Source: Phanerodontia chrysosporium
Lineage: Eukaryota; Basidiomycota; Agaricomycetes; Polyporales; Phanerochaetaceae
NCBI GenBank assembly: GCA_001910725.1
Contig: MJGA01000012.1
Span: 682,001-746,000 of the forward strand
Length of the DNA: 64,000 bases
Reading direction: 5' to 3'
Made by a program: the position numbers and the translations under genes. The notes beneath the pieces are model-generated. The model worked only from the letters and a program-made list of their open reading frames with translations. It was not told where the DNA came from and made no database searches. Each line of letters starts with the position of its first letter. Positions within the stretch are counted from its first letter, which is position 1. Of the stretch, positions 1-11,240 are shown one piece after another.

Positions 1-985
1 GCCGGCTTTGTTCAGCTCAACATCATGCCCCGCGGCATGACCGCAGTCGCCTTCGGCGAACCAGGGGGTTCGCGGCAAGCGTTGCGAGCAAGCCTTGCCG
101 CGGGCCGACCCCGATGCTCGGGTGCGTCGGGCGCTCCGGCTAGGACCCTGAGCACCGTGCACCGTGGCCATTGAAATAGCCCCCAGTCGCGACGCGCGGG
201 TACCATGTTGATTGCACTCGAGTCTCGTGGCTGTAGTGAGCCTGACCGCTACGGTATCGTGCAGTGTATATAAGGAAGCCTGCGAGGTGCGCCGGGAGAG
301 AAACTCCTGCCCCCGGACGTTACTTACCCGCGTCGCAGTGTCGAATACTCCTTCTTTCCCTTTGGTCGCTCTCAATCGCCGTGTACCGTAGGTCCCGTAC
401 GTCTTGAGTATAATGACATAATCTTCGGCTGAGCAGAGACACTCTCTGTCGACTTCTTCAGTATGACCCCTGAAAAGGCGTCCATGCTTGACTGAGTGCT
501 CATCGTGCTCCGCATGCACTTCCTGACCCGTGGACCAGCAGCATGTTAGGTACCTATCCAGTCTGTGGTGAGTGCTCGCTTTCAGCATTGTTCACGATAG
601 TTGTGCTAAGTGCTGTCTTCCAGGTGTTGACCTCGGACACTCCGTGGTGACCGAGGTCCTACTTCTAGAGGTTCAACCTCGGGGAGAACGACCCTGGGCC
701 AGCGATGCATCCCTGGCCCCCGATGGGCATTGCTATGTCTAGTGCTCTTGCTATCTGCATTCGTAGTCCGTAACGTGCACGAGTGCATCAGCACAATCGG
801 AATTGCGGGCCCTGCTGACTGTAGGGGCCTGAGGGCGATTCCGAATTCACTTTCGGATATTTAAGGAGCGGAGGCGGGGGAGCGCACTTTCTCTTCAGCA
901 TCACCCACCATCGCTCAACTCGTACGCTCTCCCGCCGATATGGAGGAACAGACCCTGACTCTGTCGTGCCAGATCGTTATCAACA
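1..985. other. Gene-free 5' stretch with an isolated TATA box
   Basis: No reading frame here resembles a protein family or carries a convincing exon chain. The only clear signal is a TATA box, TATATAAGG, at 267-275 on the plus strand, followed by a pyrimidine-rich stretch near 345-365 like the start region of fungal genes. The first ATGs after it give only very short peptides. The right-hand end holds the promoter of the small gene that starts at 986. Confidence 0.5.
857..865 (+). promoter_or_regulatory. TATA-like element of the 51-residue protein gene
   Basis: ATATTTAAG lies about 120 nt before the ATG at 986. It is the only AT-rich core element in an otherwise GC-rich leader. Confidence 0.4.
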
Positions 986-1736
986 ATGGCTTTCGCTGAG
1001 CAGATCACCCTCAAGGACGCGTGCTTCGCAGTCCAATGCGACAAGTGTGGCAAGACGACCTGGAAGGTATGTACCCCATCCGAAGCCTGCCTTTACGTTT
1101 GCGCTTGCGAGCCTCATGCTCCACACGTTGCCGTGCACGGTGCCCCCCACCTTCGCGGCCATCAGTTTCGCTGAGATGCAAGAGGGGGTGGATAGGCGAT
1201 ATGCTTCCTTTCGCCGTGCATGTGTTTTCTGCTCGCACGACGTCTGCCCTGCAATTGCGTCCGCCTGTCCTGATCGTGGAGTGCTGATCTTACGTTCTCT
1301 TCCCACAGGGGTGTGGCAAGCACGTCGACCAAGTGAGTCATCGATTCTCTGTTGCGGCGAGCGTGCCCGGGGCATGCGAGGGCTCGCTGCTGTCTTGATC
1401 ACGAATCAGCGGGGGCCCGTTCTAGGGTACCCGGCGCGTTCTGATGGTCGCCGTCGGGAGGTGGGCAGCTGCGCAGCGCCGTGTGGTGCGAGCGTCGTGA
1501 CCCACGTTCCTGGGCCTGTGCCCGCCATTGGAGCCGACGACGCGCCGGCGGTTGAGAGAGGCATGGCTGCACAATGGATAATGCCCGTTCGAATGCCTCT
1601 TTCTGATGGATACGTTTTGTGGCGTTGTTATATTAGTTCCTCGCTGCGATGGACGTGACTGATGGGCGCATTTACGCTTGTGCAGGTCTTTGCCAACGTC
1701 CCTGAGGCGGACAGGTGCGCTTGCCCGCGCTCGTGA
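986..1736 (+). CDS. Small Cys-rich protein, 51 aa, three exons
   Basis: The exons are 986-1066, 1309-1332 and 1686-1736, all joined in phase 0 at GT-AG introns of 242 and 353 nt. The product has 51 residues. It contains C-x2-C (CDKCGK), then TTWKGCGKH, then a C-terminal CACPRS. The seven cysteines and one histidine could bind zinc, and the order of CxxC, GCGxH and CxC resembles a short conserved protein I recall from other agaricomycetes, whose function is unknown. There is no signal peptide or membrane segment, so it is probably intracellular. The middle exon is only 24 nt and the introns together are almost four times the coding length, so automated predictors could easily miss it. The model is supported by three independent in-phase junctions and a Cys-rich reading across all of them. 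No function is proposed. Confidence 0.75.
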
Positions 1737-2258
1737 AGCGGGGGAAAGCGTCGGTCGAGGTCGTGGAGGGGCGTCGTGACCCGTGTAGCCCGCTGTCAGC
1801 GGATGCGTATCTGTACTACAAACTGGTGAAGAATAGATCTGCAGAAAACCGATAGGAAAAATCGCGCGGTTAAATGGGGGGTAAATGTGGGGTGCGTTGT
1901 GCCCTGGATTGTGTGCCGCTTGTGGGTGCAAGCTGTGAGCGCGATGCACGTCGGATGATATGTTTTGCGGAGACATTTCTGTGTCGGGCAGCTGCCAAGG
2001 AGCTGATACCGCGGCTGCTGTTGCGGCACCGCAAGCGCCCACTAACCAATGCGCTAACCGCCATCTGAATTCAGACCCGACCCTCTCTGAAATAACCTTT
2101 CGTCTGCCCTGCCCTGACTGTCCTCTCTCTCTCGTCGTTGTCTGCAGCGTTCAGCTCGCCTCTCTCGGCACCGCCGTCACAGCGTCCCCACATTCACTGC
2201 GCTCCGCTGTCGCTCTTGCCGCCGTCGCCTACGACTCCATCGCTCACCCCCGTCGTGC
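1737..2258. other. Intergenic stretch before the kinase gene
   Basis: It holds the 3' end of the small gene and a pyrimidine-rich leader (about 2090-2250, TCTCT and CTC runs) typical of fungal transcription start regions. I see no gene. Confidence 0.5.
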
Positions 2259-5200
2259 ATGGCGTCCGCAACGTCGACGTCGGCAACGATGCAGCGCCCG
2301 AGGGTGCCCAGCATCACCACATCCGCCCCCAGCTCGTCGACCACTCCGACGGGCGTGATTGAGACCGACCACATACAAGAGACCCGCTCTGGCAAGGGTC
2401 ACAAGATGGTCAACCAGTACGAGATGAAGCAGCTCCTTGGCAAGGGGCAACACGGAGAGGTCTGGTGGTCCAACAACACGCTCACGGGCGAGGAGGTGGT
2501 ACGTGCTCGTTTCGCTGGCATACACCTCCGCTTTGCTCAGACGGCAGCTCCACCAACCCCCAGGCCATCAAAGCCATGAAGCGTAAGAACCCAAAGCAGG
2601 ACCGCATGAGCCTGCTACGACGACCCAGACTGCCGCGTTCGCCCGAGCACCTCTCTGTCGCGAACAATCTTGGCGCGACCGAGCTCAAGATCCTCAAGGA
2701 GATCGCCATCATGAAGAAGCTCCGTCATCCAAATGTTGTACAGCTTATAGAGGTCTTGAACGACAACCTGAAGGAGCGGATATACATGGGTGCGTGTTCT
2801 GTGATCTCGAACCGTGCGCTGCTCTCATACGTAGCTCTCTCGAATTCCCCTTCCCTGGGTCATCCGTTCCCATGCTCGCACGACCTCGCTTGACTACGAA
2901 CGTGCCGTCCAGTCATGGAGTTTATGGCAGGAGGGGAGATCAAGTGGCGGACAGGCGACGAGGAGCCTCTGCTTCGTGTCAGCCAAATACGGCGTATTTG
3001 CCGAGATGTTCTTCTCGGTCTAGAATACCGTACGTCGCTCCTCAACTCTGATGTTGACATGTTCTCACACATCAAGCACCCCAATTCCAGTTCACGACCA
3101 AGGCATCATCCATCGTGATATCAAACCAGCGAACCTTCTCTGGTCCGCCGACCGGCGGGTCGTAAAGATCGCAGACTTCGGGATCTCGCACTTCTCTTAC
3201 GCCCAATTTCTGGCTGCCAAGGGCAAGACTGCCGACTCGGCAGATGCACGGGACCAGCTCGAGCACGACAAGATTCTAATGGACGAGTCTGACCTCACAA
3301 GGTTTGCCGGCACGCCGACGTTCCTCGCGCCCGAGATCATTAGCGACGGCTCGACAGATATGTCGGCCTCGGGCAGCACGACGAGCAACCTACAGACGGC
3401 AGAGTCGACGACCGCCGAGGTCAAGAAGCCGGTGATCAGCAAGGCCATCGACATCTGGGCCTTCGGCGTCACGCTCTACGCCTTCCTGTTTGGCAAGTTG
3501 CCCTTCGTCGCCGAGAGCGAGTACCAAATCTATAACAAGATCAAGGAGGAGGACTGGGACGTCCCGGAGACCATGGGGCAGGACCGGATACCCGTCGGCG
3601 GCCGCCACCAGAAGAAACCCAAGAAGGGCCAGGAGACCGAAGGTTATCTTGTCATCGACCTGCTGCAGGGTCTCCTGGAGAAGGACCCCTCAAAGCGCAT
3701 GACCCTGCAGGACGTCAAGGTACGCTTTGATATACGCTGTACTACACCCGTGCTCACTCGTTACCAGCGCCACCCGTGGATCACCCGCGACATGCCCAAC
3801 GCGGAGCAATGGCTACGCGCGACCAATGGCGTCGAGAGCGCCTCATTGGCGCCCACCGAGGACGAGACCAGCTCCGCCCTTTCGACCGTGTTCTTCCGGT
3901 ACAAGTTTCGCAATCGCCTGGCGCGGGGTATCACGTCAGGTATCTCGTCTATTTTCAAGAACATCCGGCCGCAGCGTTCCTTTCGTGCGAATCCTAGTCA
4001 ACCCACTCAGCCTCTATCGGATGAAGAGCAACGATACCGCCGCATAGGAACGCGTTCGATGCCCCACGTAGAGCTCGTGCGTCAGCAGAGCGCAATGGCA
4101 TGGCTGACAAAGGCAAGCAGCCTATGCGCCCGCAGGCGACACGTAACAAGTCGTCTGTCGAGCTCCGGGCGAGCCAGCACACCAAGAGCCTCGACTGGGC
4201 GTCAAGCGGGAGCGGCGGGTTCCACACCCCGGATGTAGGCGGTTCAGGACCCAAGCCCCGCCGTGGGTCGGCGCCGGGGCAGTCCCTTTCGACCCTTGAG
4301 ACGCTGAGGGTGCCCACGCAGTCGTCGCGTGTTTCATCGCCTCAACGTTCGCCGTCGGTGCAGAGCCCGTCAACACCAAACGTCAATGACTTCCCAGACG
4401 ACCGCCCGCGCAGCAGGCTGTCGCTGCTCGTCCGCTGGATGATGAACAAGCCAGCGTCGTGGGCGCCGTCTAACCAGGCGAGCACATCCACCCTGCCTTC
4501 GGCGCCGTTTCGCCCTCGTCGGTCGCGAGTGGAAGCAGACTTCCCCCTGCACGGGATCTTACGCAACGGCGGAGCGAGGACGCCTTCAACCGCGTATCAG
4601 CGCGCAACGAGGGCTCGCTTACGCAGGCAATGCGGGCAGCCAGCTGGGGCGAGGTCGGCGGGTACCGCGCGCGGCCGTCGGAAGACATGACGAGCCTCTA
4701 CTCCGACCACGGCGAAGACGGGCCCGACGAAGACACGTACCTCGTCGGGTTCGGCGGCGTCGCACAGAGCCCCGTGTCAACCGTGCCGAGTGCGGTGCTC
4801 AGCACGGTCTCGTCGATGGGCTCGCTCGCGCCGGCGGTGCCCATGTCGGCCGCGCAGATCCTGCTGCAGCGCGTCGAGGCCGCCGCGAGCGCGGAGCCGC
4901 CGTCGGCAGCCGATCCGGCGCGACAGGACGCGATGTTCCTGCGGCACGCCCAGGTGCGCGCGCACGCGACGAGCCCGCTGTCGCATCATGCAAGCGAGGA
5001 CGAGCTCGAGCTGCAGTCGCCGACGTCCGAGTCCTCGGACCCGGACTCGGACGGCTCGGGCGAGCGCACGCCGAGCGAACAGGACTTTGCGCCGAACACG
5101 AGCGTGCTGTACCAGGAGGCGGACGAGGAGAGCGACGACGAGGGCGCGGCGCCGCTCGAGGTGAAGACGCGCCGCCCGTCGTGGTCTGTGCACTCGCGCT

Positions 5201-5274
5201 CGCGGCCGTCGTCGCCGCGGCGCGCGGACATTGCCCAGCAGGAGGGCTGCGCCCGGCCTGCGATTCGTATTTAG
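2259..5274 (+). CDS. CaMKK/SNF1-activating-type Ser/Thr protein kinase
   Basis: The exons are 2259-2498, 2564-2789, 2913-3029, 3091-3719 and 3768 onward, with short GT-AG introns. The catalytic domain is complete: glycine loop GKGQHGEVW near residue 61, AIKAMK (Lys83), [11 protein letters not shown] (Asp204), ADFGISHFS (Asp223) and [10 protein letters not shown]. An Arg/Pro-rich insert before the C-helix and the HRDIKPxNLLW wording point to the CaMKK family, whose fungal members (Ssp1, Sak1, Tos3, Elm1) phosphorylate the AMPK/SNF1 activation loop. The Ser/Pro-rich tail after 3768 contains an [14 protein letters not shown] segment I associate with these kinases. The tail frame shifts near 4095, 4430, 4471 and 4505; the kinase domain is unaffected. 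The shifts may be assembly indels, so the exact tail sequence is unsure. Confidence 0.88.
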
Positions 5275-6061
5275 CGGAGGATTCTCACCCACTGTTGTTA
5301 TTTTGATTTATTGGCACGTTTTCTTCTCTTCTCATAGATCCCCTGGACTCTCCTCTCCCTTGACGTCCTCCTAGTTTCGCCACACACCATGCATATGTTT
5401 ATTTCTTCAGCCCCTCTTCCCTGCCCTACTCATCTGCATTTGCCGCCGTCTGCTCATAGATGCATATCACCACAATCTCTCTCTGCATGTTGTACTATCC
5501 TCTCATCTCTCATGTGTCGTACCTAGGAACAGAATAGTGGGCTTAAATAATGTCAGTATTGCCTCCTGCCTTCGGGTGCGGTCCGGCCCTTGATTACAAC
5601 TTTGGTTCGCTCGTTCCGATGTGGAAGCCAGTCATATCTTCGCTGTGGACCCTATCCGCGTGTTTGCAACGCCTTGCGGTATCAATTGACGTGTAGGGTT
5701 ATATGGAAAGATCAGGCAGAAGGTCTTCAAGCACGGTTGGTAACCCCGCTGTGTCATGTATGGCTGTAACGAGAGTCCTGACCATATGCATGACGCGTTA
5801 CAGTCATCAGTCTTCCTTCCTGCTGATTACCTCGAAAAAAAAGAGGCTATCAATAAACTACACGCTGAGTTACTGACAAGACTATCGACTCTACGGCAGT
5901 TTGCTGCGGCACGCTTCGGGTTCGAATCAGCTAATTGTGAGATCTGAAGGATACGACTGCGCAGCACAGGACATGTCGACACTGTTCCAGAACTACAAGA
6001 GCTTGTGTCAGTGGAAGCGTTGTAAGAGCTACATAAAACAACAAGGTCAGCGAGGACACCC
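5275..6061. other. Intergenic, kinase 3' flank
   Basis: T-rich 3' flank with CTCTT runs near 5310-5520. A short open frame at 5756-5947 has no family resemblance. Both neighbouring genes end here (convergent). Confidence 0.5.
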
Positions 6062-7050
6062 TCAGTGTAAGAATCCCCAGGGACCGCTCACGTATTGTAT
6101 CTCGATCTCCGTCGTAATGTCAATCAGCTCTCTGAACACCCTGGCCGTCGCGTTCTGGAGGCTGCTCGCGAACGTGGCAGGGACGAGCGCGCCCGACTTG
6201 ATCCATGCGTCCGAGAAAGCGGTGGCAGCGACCGACGCCTGGCTCAGCACGCCTGCCTCCTGCGTGATGTTCGTGACGAGCGCGCGGATGCCCGCCGCGT
6301 CCTGCGCGTCGATGAGCGCGGTGAACGCCGTCACGTCCGACGCATATTTCGTCTCGGCGACGATTTTTCCGATGTGCGCGCTGCGGGGCTCGTCAGGTCC
6401 GCGGGCCGGAAGTAGTGGTGGGTAACGCACCGGTGGGAGAGGAGCGCAAGGAGTGTCGTGTCCAGGCGCAAGACGGCGTCGTCGTCGAACGTCGAGTTGT
6501 CGAGGTGGTAGTAGAAGGAGGTTGCGGACCCGAAGAAAGGGACCAGAGTGTTGATGTAAAATTCGGTGATGTTTTTGTTCCCGCTGAAGGAATCTTCGTG
6601 GAACCGCCCAGGTGGGAACGGCGTGGCCGGGCTTGTGACGTCGGGCGCGACACGCGGCAGTGTGAATGGGTACTCGAGCTTGCCGTAGGCAAACCTGCCA
6701 CGGGCCGCGCTGACCAGCTCAGACTCTTGTAGAAAACGCAAGAGCTTCTCGCCGCCGTTGGAGTACAGCGAAGGGTCGCTGGCAAGATTGGCGCGCTCCG
6801 TGAGGGTGCTAGAGCCACGTCAGAGGACTTTTGCGAGCAGGATTCGGAGCATGTACCTGATAATCGGGGCCTCCAGTTGAGCTAGAATGTCCTACATACA
6901 AAAAGGATCAGCTCAAATGCAGGCGAAGAGGGGATCTCTTACCCTGATTTGCACGAGTCCAGGAACGGTGAGCGCCGGTCTGCTGGCATCGGCACTGGCG
7001 ATGAGCGATGCCAGAGCAGAGACAGCGCTGCCGAGTCGCCAAAAGTACAT
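6062..7050 (-). CDS. Secreted AroQ-type chorismate mutase
   Basis: Four exons on the minus strand, 7050-6943, 6891-6857, 6808-6431 and 6380-6062, join in phase to give 279 residues with no frame break. Residues 1 to about 22 form a signal peptide (MYFWRLGSAV, then a hydrophobic stretch ending in Ala). The rest follows the eukaryotic AroQ fold: VQIRDILAQLE (Arg36, matching yeast Arg16), ARGRFAYGKLEYPF, NITEFYINTLVPFF, LLSHRAHIGKIVAETKY (Arg174 and Lys185, matching Arg157 and Lys168) and ITTEIEIQYV (Thr263 and Glu267, matching Thr242 and Glu246). All the residues that bind the bicyclic substrate are present, so chorismate to prephenate conversion is expected. A TATA box lies about 65 nt upstream. 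Export sets it apart from the cytosolic Aro7 enzyme and recalls Ustilago Cmu1; whether it acts on a host is inference. Confidence 0.9.
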
Positions 7051-7110
7051 TGCGGTCTATGTACCTACTGCAATGATGAGACGATTGTCACCGCGTGTGT
7101 ACCAAACGCC

Positions 7111-7120
7111 GCTTTATAGA
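7111..7120 (-). promoter_or_regulatory. TATA box of the chorismate mutase gene
   Basis: Read on the minus strand the sequence is TCTATAAAGC, about 60-70 nt before the ATG at 7050, the spacing seen at other genes in this window. Confidence 0.6.
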
Positions 7121-8075
7121 GTACGCACTCCCGTTTGATTCGGATCCCGGAACTAGTAGTATCAGCGCAGTGCGCCCGCTGTATTCTGCGGCTGTACATT
7201 GTCGTTCGAGCAAGCGGGCACCGAGCTCAAAGGAGTATTCGGCGTCCTAGACAAACGTCTTGGCGCGTTTGAGACTGAGAATGTATGCCGCGACTCGGAA
7301 TATAGATGCTCATGTCAGCAGCCTGGCATAGGCGCCTCCGATGTATTCTTCTTCGCGAGAGATATGTGAGTGCCTAGAGTGATGGTCTTTTAATCTTTTT
7401 TTTTCCTCAGTAAGGAGCTTCCATATCCAGTGACATGGATAGTAGCGGGATGGTAGCGGGATGTTGAGGGAGAAGCCGGCTCTTGCCGGTGCCACCAAGC
7501 CAGCGCTCCGGGACGAAAAGACAGCAGGCGCTCCGAGTACAACGTTCGAACTCGAGTTGCTTGCGACACCTCGCTGCATTCACGCCTCGATCGAAAACCC
7601 TTTGAAAAAGTGCACCAAAGTTATCTTCTATATTTTCCATGCAATGCTGGGCTTGGATGGGGTTGCTCGCGGTGAGTTGCGCACTAGTTCTCGAGCTTCT
7701 CTCGTCAATGTCGTCGATCATCGCTCGCTTGCTCCCGTCATCCTGCACACAATTCTTTCGTTATGGTCCCCCTTAATACCCACAGCTCTTCCTCAACCGA
7801 GATGTGGCGAAATGTCAGCGCCTTTCCATCACCTACAGGCATCATGGGAGTCGCGACCTTGGGCACGACCACCACCTGTTAGTCATAAGGAACCATTTCC
7901 CACGGCCGAGTTGTTGTGGCCAGGTCTCACAGTATATTGCGACTTTCAACGATCTATAACGTGAGTGTACGCGTAGAGGTTTGTCATCATATCTCCTGCG
8001 AATGAATGCACGTCATTGTCCCGAGACTGATCGCGCTGTGGTTGATGGTCTTTCAGGAAGGAGCTCGACAACGTT

Positions 8076-8102
8076 CACGTCCAACACGTCCAACACGTCC
8101 GA
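8076..8102 (+). repeat. 9-bp tandem repeat, three copies
   Basis: CACGTCCAA occurs at 8076-8084 and 8085-8093, followed by CACGTCCGA at 8094-8102. It is short and lies in non-coding sequence. Confidence 0.7.
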
Positions 8103-8399
8103 TGCTTACCGGCAGAAGATCAGGACATTGGCATGAGTTAATGCGTCGGGCCGCCTCCGAGAGCTGTCGCGAACGCCTGCGAACCGAGTGTTGATGTGCA
8201 CGAGCACGTTTGACCTGCTATTGAGTGCGGCATGTTTGGATGGTCACGTCTGGTGCGGGCTTCCATAACAGTGCGGTTGTCCCAGGTTTTGCAGGAAGGT
8301 AAGTCCCGCGGCCGTCAGCCTCCTGTCAACGCGGCTAATATCCGCACTTCTGCTGTCAGTGTACGAGACCAGGCCAACAGACACACCGACACTCGAACA

Positions 8400-9657
8400 C
8401 CGTCTCGAATAACACATATCGTCCCGAGGCTTTGAGACTCGATGCGATACAAGCAGACAATGTGCGGATCGCCGGATTAGGCATGGCACCAGCACTGCAG
8501 CTGACCTTCGCGGAGCCTGCGGTTCTCACGTCGGTCTTCCCATCACTCCGATACCGGCCAGCACTCTGTGTGTTCAGGCCAGCGGCGGTCGCGGAATGTC
8601 TAGATCTGAACGAGTTAATGGTGAGTATGTCCGGCTTCCGCCCGAGCTCCGCCACTGCTGAGTCGATTAGGCTTCCCCGTTTTCGCATTTCCCTCGGACT
8701 ATGCATCCTGGCGTCACACACGTTCATACGGACAAATGAACGGTACACACGCGATGATCAGCGATGATCTGGCATCTAGACGATCCTTGACTTTGAGGGA
8801 GAAGGCGATCATCATCACAACGCCACTGTCCCGACTACCATCGGCGATAGGTACCTCTGGTGGCTTCGCAGCATACAGCGATTCGCGAAGACTCAGTGTG
8901 GCGAAGGACGCTGAAAATGAAGCAGATCATGGTGCATTGCGATGTGAGCTAATGTCTTCGTTTTGTGTGCAGGCGTCGTGCTAGGCACACTCTGACACCT
9001 AACGTTGAACGAGCTCACTCACGTCGGCCCGCCGTGTTGTACTTCACATTTTCATGCTCTCGTCTTTTAGTCATACCGTGGGTCTGGTCCATTTTCCTCT
9101 CCGTGTGAGACGTAGATGACCCAAGATGGCACATGTGTGGCGACAGGACGCGGAACGATTGTGTGCTCTGATCGCCCGCGACTTCGCGGCCCGGTGGGTA
9201 CAATGGCCCAGACTTATGGTATGTATTATCTTCTGACTGCGAACTGTTGAGCCATGCTGGTTGACGACTGTCCTGTTGACAGGCTGACATCGGCGGAAAT
9301 CTCTTGACTCGTGAGTATCGTGACTTATAGGTCAGTTTTGCAATGCATTCTCGCGTTGTCATCCGTGTTGTGCCTCGCCTTCATGCAATACTACCGTACG
9401 GAAATTGTCAGCACGCCTCAACCATGGTGGTACGTCGCATACATTCAACTTGCTACATGATAATTTTTGGGCTGATGCTCAAAGCTTGAATACGTCCAGC
9501 CAAGAGAATCGCCGAATGTGCTTGCACAGCTGCTTGATGGACGTCCGGCTCCGACGTTCGCCGGGAGGAATCTGACATACCTCCGGCTTATGTCGCTGTG
9601 TACGCACGCATCTCTCAAGTTGCACACATTCTGCCGGCACTACGATGGTCCGAAAAG
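8400..9657 (+). pseudogene. Possible remnant of an F-box/leucine-rich type gene
   Basis: One coding-like piece ends at 8620 in front of a GTGAGT donor and reads through ALRLDAIQADNVRIAGL to ECLDLNELM. A second, about 9485-9657, reads LLDGRPAPTFAGRNLTYLRL and ends at a GTAACA donor. Both have the Leu-rich wording (LTYLRLMSLC) of fungal F-box/RNI proteins such as those at 54-58 kb. I could not join them into one frame, and no start or stop is evident. It could also be chance. Confidence 0.2.
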
Positions 9658-9810
9658 GTAACATACGGAAAACATAACTCATGGCTGTATTCACACACTG
9701 TACTAGCGATGAGGGTTGGTGAATACTCAACGCAAAAGTACAAAAGCGAAGACGCATGCCTGGTTTTCCTCAGACCAGACACCACCAATCGTCCTCGTCC
9801 ACAGCCAAGC

Positions 9811-10569
9811 ATGAAGTTCCTCTTCGCTCTCGCCGCCTCTCTCAGTGCTTTCGCTCTCGCTGCCAGTAGGTCCTCCCGACGCCGTCCAGGGAGATGTCAA
9901 GCTTACCTAGATTAGATGGCGCAGTTGTCACTCGTGCTGAGCCCACTGGCATTCATGTCGACCTCCCCATGAAGGTAGCCTTCGCGGCAGGTACATTAGT
10001 CGAGACGATGACTTACATGCTGTTCATTTCGTAGCGCGATGCCTTCGAAGTACGTGCCGACGGGACTTTCTCGATCCCCCCTGGAATCCATGTCCTACCC
10101 GGCAATGTATCGCGCCTGCCAGACATCTTCCCTCTGATGCCGCCGCCACGGTCAACAACCCGTTCCACATCGGCGTCAACGTCGGGCAAGAGGTCTCAAT
10201 ATCTGTCCAGTCCAAAGCGGCGTTCTTCCAGTTTGTCACCATTTCGGGTATCCCCGGCATTGCCACCACCGTGTTCAGCGGTAGCGGCGAGGGAGCGTCC
10301 ATGCACGCCTCGCCGACGCCCCTGCCCCCGGAAGCGCCACAAGCCTAGTCATCACCCCCCAAACCGACGGATATCTCCTCACCCTTCTCTTCCAGTTCAG
10401 CACTACCGGTGCCGGTGGGACCCGTCAAACCGCTGTCATCAACGACCTGCCTGTGCCTGTCGAAGAGATTCCCGGAACCGTTCTCATATCGGTTCAATCC
10501 GAGGACAGCACCGACAATGATAACAACGACTCCGACGTCTCTATCTTCATTACCACCGTGTCCTCCTAG
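9811..10569 (+). CDS. Small secreted protein, function unknown
   Basis: Exons are 9811-9865, 9916-9974 and 10035-10569. The start is clear: MKFLFALAASLSAFALAA is a textbook signal peptide, followed by NGAVVTRAEPTGIHVDLPMK. The mature part, roughly 200 residues, contains IPPGIHVL, NNPFHIGVNVGQEVSISV and a C-terminal acidic Asn/Asp-rich stretch before FITTVSS. No family is recognised. The last exon changes frame twice by -1, near the CCC at 10098-10100 and the CCCCC at 10325-10329. One added C at each site makes the exon open to the stop at 10569, and the second also restores a natural reading through GSATSLVITP. I treat these as probable base-call errors; a true pseudogene cannot be excluded. 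Confidence 0.65.
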
Positions 10570-11240
10570 TACTGTGTCGGAGTGCGTCCACCACCACCGC
10601 TGAGTAAAGTTGACACTAACAAATGTTACCAATATAGTTCGCGGTGGAGTGAATGACACATGCTGGAAGGCCCTCCGCACTAGTCACTGTCATGAAGTCG
10701 AATTTGATGCTCGGTTCCAAACTTCCATCTCACCATCACACCTGTACTCGGGCTCCAAGTCTTTTTTTTCTGGTTCGAAACTATGCATCCTTAATTTTTT
10801 CGACTCGAACGTAGCGTGGGGCGTGTATCGTTGACTATGCCACGCTTTGCTTTGGCCTGGCGATCCTTGTAACTTGTGACTCTCGGAGGAGCCTGTGTTA
10901 GTTGGCAGGACCTGAGCAGCAGCAGCAATTTATAAACCCTGATCATCATGTGTATATCGGAACGTATGGTCAGCGATTGTTAGAATATGAGGACCCGGGG
11001 CAGCACCGGCTAGCTCTGGTCCTGGGACGCTGAGAAGAAGCTCGGCCGACGGAGGAGTTACATCCTGCAATCTTATCATAGTCTTTCCTGAAACGGACTA
11101 AATCTTATCAGATAATTCCCGAAAAGAACTGTCGTGGCGCATGCGGCACACCCACCGCTCACCATGTTCGCTCACGATTGCGCAAACCCTCACCGCTACT
11201 CTCACCGGAGACCCCCTCGTCGCCGAGACGACCGTGGGCG
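10570..11240. other. Intergenic, ATM1 promoter region
   Basis: A short AGC trinucleotide run lies near 10915. Otherwise I see no gene or clear element. Confidence 0.5.

Larger units (their letters stand above)
7051..9810. other. Long stretch without a confident gene
   Basis: The left end is the chorismate mutase promoter and the right end the promoter of the secreted-protein gene at 9811. Between them are only short open frames. Two pieces (about 8400-8620 and 9485-9657) look like isolated exons and are listed separately. The 9-bp tandem repeat at 8076-8102 is also here. Confidence 0.5.

Noticed and set aside
4777..5292. Long Arg-rich open frame on the minus strand opposite the kinase tail
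   Set aside because: It is a shadow of GC-rich codons in the plus-strand gene; its composition is almost only Arg, Ala and His.
5911..5935. GGGTTCGAATC, a tRNA T-loop look-alike
   Set aside because: The flanking five-base arms do not pair and there is no A box or acceptor stem around it.
7461..7964. 167-codon open frame
   Set aside because: No recognisable motif, no splice support, and an overlapping frame of similar quality on the other strand.
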